Source: an uncultured bacterium (GTDB lineage Bacteria > Verrucomicrobiota > Kiritimatiellia > CAIKKV01 > CAIJXV01). From it: 64,000 nt of DNA. The stretch's first letter is position 1. Each line of letters opens with the position of its first letter. The notes under the pieces were generated by a model, which was given only the letters and a program-made list of their open reading frames with translations, was not told the origin of the DNA and made no database searches. The position numbers and the translations under genes were made by a program. Below, piece after piece: positions 61,133 to 64,000 of the stretch. The stretch is from contig CAIJXV010000058.1 in the NCBI GenBank assembly GCA_903824675.1, positions 1-64,000 of the forward strand, given 5' to 3'.

Positions 61133-62113
61133 TTACCACAAATGCCGGACCACGACCACGACCCCCACGATCACCAGCAGGCTGATCACCAGACGAAGCA
61201 TGGATTGTTTAAAAGTTGCCAGGTCGGTTTGAAATTCAGTTTGGGGGGCGGCTGGGGGCGTCACCCCGGGTTTTGAACCGGGGTTCAGATCGGGCCGTTG
61301 GGCGGTCCGGGTCGCGGCTACGGTGCGTAGGGGCCGATTCTGTCCTTCGTTGCGTTGCTCCCGCTCGACTTCCATCGCTGCCTGATTCTGGGCATACTCT
61401 TCACGAAATAGGTGGCTCAGCGTGCTCAAGGTCAATTGCGAAGCCTCAAACCCGATTTCCATTCCCTCCCGGTTGATCGTGATCAGCCGATTGGAAACAG
61501 ACGTTAGGGTCCCGGTCATCCGGATTCCGGTTCGGGTCTCGACTTCCAGAAGGCTTCCGGGCGAAAGGGGCGTAAATTGGGGTAAATACACCACGTACCA
61601 ATGTTCAAAACGCGCCTGCCATCGGGAATCCCTTGAGAAAGTCGGAAGGGTGTCGGGAATCACGATCGGGAGACCATGGGCGGGGGCCCTGCTTTCAGTG
61701 GCATGCGGGGCGACGGCCGCAACGGGGGCGGTCTCCGGGTCCCCGCTTCTCATTTCAGCCCACTGGCGCATGAACCAAACCGTCAGCCAGAGCCCGAGTC
61801 CGAATACCACAAAGAGGATGAGAGCGCCCAGAAATAATCGTTTGAACCAGACCGGGAAAAATGGGGTGGAGGAGTCTTCCTCCGTCGGGATCTCCGGCTG
61901 CTGGTTGGCGGATTGTTTGGCACCCGGGGGGGGTGTCGGTAGCGGTTTGAATTCAGATCCGCATTTTACACAAAAGGTGCCGTTGCGGGAACGTTCCGCA
62001 CCGCATTCGAGACAATAATCACCAATCCCGCGCCCGCAGTGGTCGCAAAACTCATGACTGCGAGAGGTCTCTTGCTGGCAGAGCGGGCATTTCCGGGTGT
62101 TCAAGGGGGGCAT
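61133..62113 (-). CDS. Double zinc-ribbon membrane protein
   Basis: A 326-aa protein from the ATG at 62113 (MPPLNTRKCPLC); the track's 29 extra residues overlap the upstream gene. Two zinc ribbons (CPLCQQE...CDHCGRG and CLECGAE...CVKCGSE) occupy residues ~9-55. A transmembrane helix lies at ~92-114 (LFLGALILFVVFGLGLWLTV), a small Sm/KOW-like beta-domain at ~200-245 (LLEVETRTGIRMTGTLTSVS), and a C-terminal membrane helix (LVISLLVIVGVVVVVRHLW). The function is not recognised. The layout suggests a membrane-anchored adaptor. It starts 14 bases after the FGE-fold gene and is probably in its operon. Confidence 0.65.
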   Translation of the reverse strand: MPPLNTRKCPLCQQETSRSHEFCDHCGRGIGDYCLECGAERSRNGTFCVKCGSEFKPLPTPPPGAKQSANQQPEIPTEEDSSTPFFPVWFKRLFLGALILFVVFGLGLWLTVWFMRQWAEMRSGDPETAPVAAVAPHATESRAPAHGLPIVIPDTLPTFSRDSRWQARFEHWYVVYLPQFTPLSPGSLLEVETRTGIRMTGTLTSVSNRLITINREGMEIGFEASQLTLSTLSHLFREEYAQNQAAMEVEREQRNEGQNRPLRTVAATRTAQRPDLNPGSKPGVTPPAAPQTEFQTDLATFKQSMLRLVISLLVIVGVVVVVRHLW

Positions 62114-62127
62114 TCGCAACCTGTCGA

Positions 62128-63981
62128 TTAGGGCCGAAGCGGCGCATCCAAGTCTTTGACACAGCGGAACCCGATCATGGGACGGGCGTCGGTAAAGCAT
62201 CCTTTTTTCATATTGTCATTTACGGGAATCCCGCGGGTGAATACCCGCAATTCCTTGGTGTCGTCGGCCGAGAGATAGGATCCGCCCCGGAAAACATGGA
62301 CGGTACCCTGGATCGGACCCGGGGGATCGCGAAAGATATTCGTGACATATGCGGTCGGCGAATACCAGTCATTCACCCATTCGGCGGCGTTTCCGGCCAG
62401 GTGCAATAATCCATAAGGCCCGGCCAGATCTTCGTTCCATTCCAATTTTCCGATAGCCTGGGGTGGCAATAACTGATCCGCGTCCCAGGGTTCCACCGGC
62501 AGATTCCAATGCGGAGGCGGCAGGGGGGGCTCTTTGCGTTGCAGGCAGCCAAAAATTCCCCGCGACGGGGGACGGGGCGCCGGGAGCGGCATTTGCCGAT
62601 CCATTTCCGTCGCCAAAAATTTGCGTCCGCCGGGACTGCTGACAATCGTCTGGCCCGGCAGAAGATCGCCCCACGAATAGATCCGGTCATCGCCGCCGCG
62701 GGCGGCGCATTCCCATTCGGCTTCCGTCGGCAGGCGTTTGCCGGCCGCCTTGGCATAGGCATAGGCATCGAACCAATCCACGCCCACGACCGGTTGATCG
62801 TCGCGGCTGAGCGCAGGTGTTTTCCAGCCGAGGGCGTCGTGATTTTTCATCGGGGGCGAGAGGGGATGTTCCATGGAGACATCGCCGCTCGTCCGGGCCT
62901 GTTCGACAAATTTGCGGTAATCCGCATTGGCGACCTCGCAGCGGTCCATGAAAAACGGTTTGACGTAAACGACCCGGAGCGGAAAGTCGGGCTCATTCGG
63001 CTTGGCATCCTCGCGCCCCATCAGCGCGTATCCGCCCGGCACATAGACCATTCCCGGCGGGGGCGTCACCCCGGCGGGTAGCGGGCGCGGCGGAAGGGCC
63101 TGGGCGGCTCCGATAATGCGGCGGGCCAAACCGGTGATCAGGCTGAAATCCATGGATTCAAACGGGGTTTCCCCGAAGAGCGCCCGATCCGCAGCTTCCG
63201 CCTCGTTTTTCATGACCCGTTCCAGCCAGAAATTGAGGAAGGCATTCAGTTCAGTGGTGGCCGAATCGATCTCCCCTTGGGCCAGCAACAAGGGCAATCG
63301 TTCCCGAATCACACCGGCCAGACTTCGGGCGATGGCCCGGCGTTGTTCGAGTAATTGCTCATATCCCTTGCGGACCTTGGGTTGGGCGGTATAAGAGGCT
63401 TTTTCAACACCGGGATACTGCTTGGTCAATTCCCGCATCCGACTCGTTACTCCGCGAAACCGGAAAATGGCTCCCTCGACGGGCAACATCCAGCGGGTAT
63501 CCACTTTTTCCAATCCTTTTTTGACCTGCTCTAATTCGGCCGCGGTGTCCTGGCGCAGCGATTTTAATTCCGCCCCTTCCGGATAATCGGGGAATTTTGT
63601 AAAAAATTCATCAAACAGCAACAGCCGGCGCGCATACTCCGCCCGGGGTAGCGCCGCATCGGGAGAGAGCTGGAGCTTTTTGAGTTCATCGGCAAACACG
63701 CGGCCAATGTTGACCGCGACGATCGTCACGTCCTGGGTTGCATAAATCTTCCGGGTCGTGATTGAACCCTCGGTTACTTTGAGCGACAGAGTGTCGGGCG
63801 AGGAGGGTTGGCGTTCACCCCGGACGATAAATCCATTCTTTAATTTTACCGTCAGGATTCGTTCATCCGGCAGAAAGGCTTGTGCATCTGCGGACAAATC
63901 CGAGCGTTCCACGGCAACGGTCGCTGTGGATAAAACTCCGGCAACACATAACGCCCAGCCCATCAACCAGCGTAATTTCAT
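62128..63981 (-). CDS. FGE/SUMF-fold secreted protein lacking the catalytic cysteines
   Basis: A 617-aa protein with a signal peptide (WALCVAGVLSTATVA). Residues ~40-90 are a beta-domain (LTVKLKNGFIVRGERQPSSP) resembling the beta-domain of the next gene. ~95-310 is helical, and ~320-610 is a formylglycine-generating-enzyme/sulfatase-modifying-factor fold (GMVYVPGGYALMG, RLPTEAEWECAARGG, GNAAEWVNDWY, FRGGSY...GFRCV). True FGEs carry two cysteines shortly after GGS. Here the stretch reads YLSADDTKELRVFT without cysteine, so it is unlikely to make formylglycine. A binding or structural role is inferred. GGGGAGA precedes the ATG. Confidence 0.8.
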   Translation of the reverse strand: MKLRWLMGWALCVAGVLSTATVAVERSDLSADAQAFLPDERILTVKLKNGFIVRGERQPSSPDTLSLKVTEGSITTRKIYATQDVTIVAVNIGRVFADELKKLQLSPDAALPRAEYARRLLLFDEFFTKFPDYPEGAELKSLRQDTAAELEQVKKGLEKVDTRWMLPVEGAIFRFRGVTSRMRELTKQYPGVEKASYTAQPKVRKGYEQLLEQRRAIARSLAGVIRERLPLLLAQGEIDSATTELNAFLNFWLERVMKNEAEAADRALFGETPFESMDFSLITGLARRIIGAAQALPPRPLPAGVTPPPGMVYVPGGYALMGREDAKPNEPDFPLRVVYVKPFFMDRCEVANADYRKFVEQARTSGDVSMEHPLSPPMKNHDALGWKTPALSRDDQPVVGVDWFDAYAYAKAAGKRLPTEAEWECAARGGDDRIYSWGDLLPGQTIVSSPGGRKFLATEMDRQMPLPAPRPPSRGIFGCLQRKEPPLPPPHWNLPVEPWDADQLLPPQAIGKLEWNEDLAGPYGLLHLAGNAAEWVNDWYSPTAYVTNIFRDPPGPIQGTVHVFRGGSYLSADDTKELRVFTRGIPVNDNMKKGCFTDARPMIGFRCVKDLDAPLRP

Positions 63982-64000
63982 GGAAGTCTCCCCTTCGCCC

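Overview
The window looks like a chromosomal segment of a high-GC, Gram-negative bacterium of the PVC superphylum, most likely Kiritimatiellota or a close relative. This is inferred from family content, not measured. The pointers are giant secreted proteins rich in Thr-Asn (DUF2341, LamG, FN3-like, Gly-rich and beta-helix modules), a divergent GH95-like glycosidase, DTDGD-type calcium-binding tails, an LpxL-type lipid A acyltransferase, and a long operon that joins ABC/FtsX parts to OPT-like membrane proteins.

Layout. 1-2.6 kb: a broken gene remnant, a glycosidase-like gene and duplicated intergenic elements. 2.6-18.6 kb: two giant secreted proteins (2026 and 3008 aa) with duplicated promoters, leaders and N-termini. 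18.5-28.9 kb: a beta-helix protein, a GH95-like enzyme and two further secreted carbohydrate-associated proteins. 29.1-31.1 kb: potassium transporter Kup. 31.6-45.0 kb: an eight-gene + strand operon (ABC ATPase, PqqD-like protein, PA/pseudo-M28/FtsX fusion, two OPT-like proteins, FtsX permease, second ABC ATPase, duplicated-domain soluble protein). 45.1-50.0 kb: a - strand housekeeping operon proS-aroF-HU-hisS-MBL hydrolase with mostly overlapping genes. 50.3-54.6 kb: zinc-ribbon coiled-coil protein, Tat-leader radical SAM protein, lipA, lpxL-like acyltransferase and GT2 glycosyltransferase. 54.6-60.9 kb: a patchwork island between tRNA-Pro(CGG) and tRNA-Val(GAC) with a GIY-YIG protein, an IS3-type orfA remnant, a BspA-LRR remnant, the mobile mystery protein A/B (Xre/Fic) pair, and an AT-richer beta-helix/FG-GAP protein flanked by imperfect direct repeats. 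61.1-64.0 kb: a zinc-ribbon membrane protein and an FGE-fold protein without the catalytic cysteines.

How the parts may work together. The first half is a cell-surface or glycan-processing repertoire: secreted display proteins, beta-helix folds and glycosidases. The 31.6-45.0 kb operon is the best candidate for an undescribed system. It carries two LolD/MacB-class ATPases, two FtsX-type permease parts, a degenerate peptidase domain, two OPT-superfamily-like proteins and a PqqD-fold protein. The tight spacing and ATGA overlaps suggest one co-translated envelope machine, but the substrate cannot be read from sequence. Intergenic DNA is rich in dispersed repeats: inverted-end elements, REP-like palindromes and a 28-nt hairpin motif.
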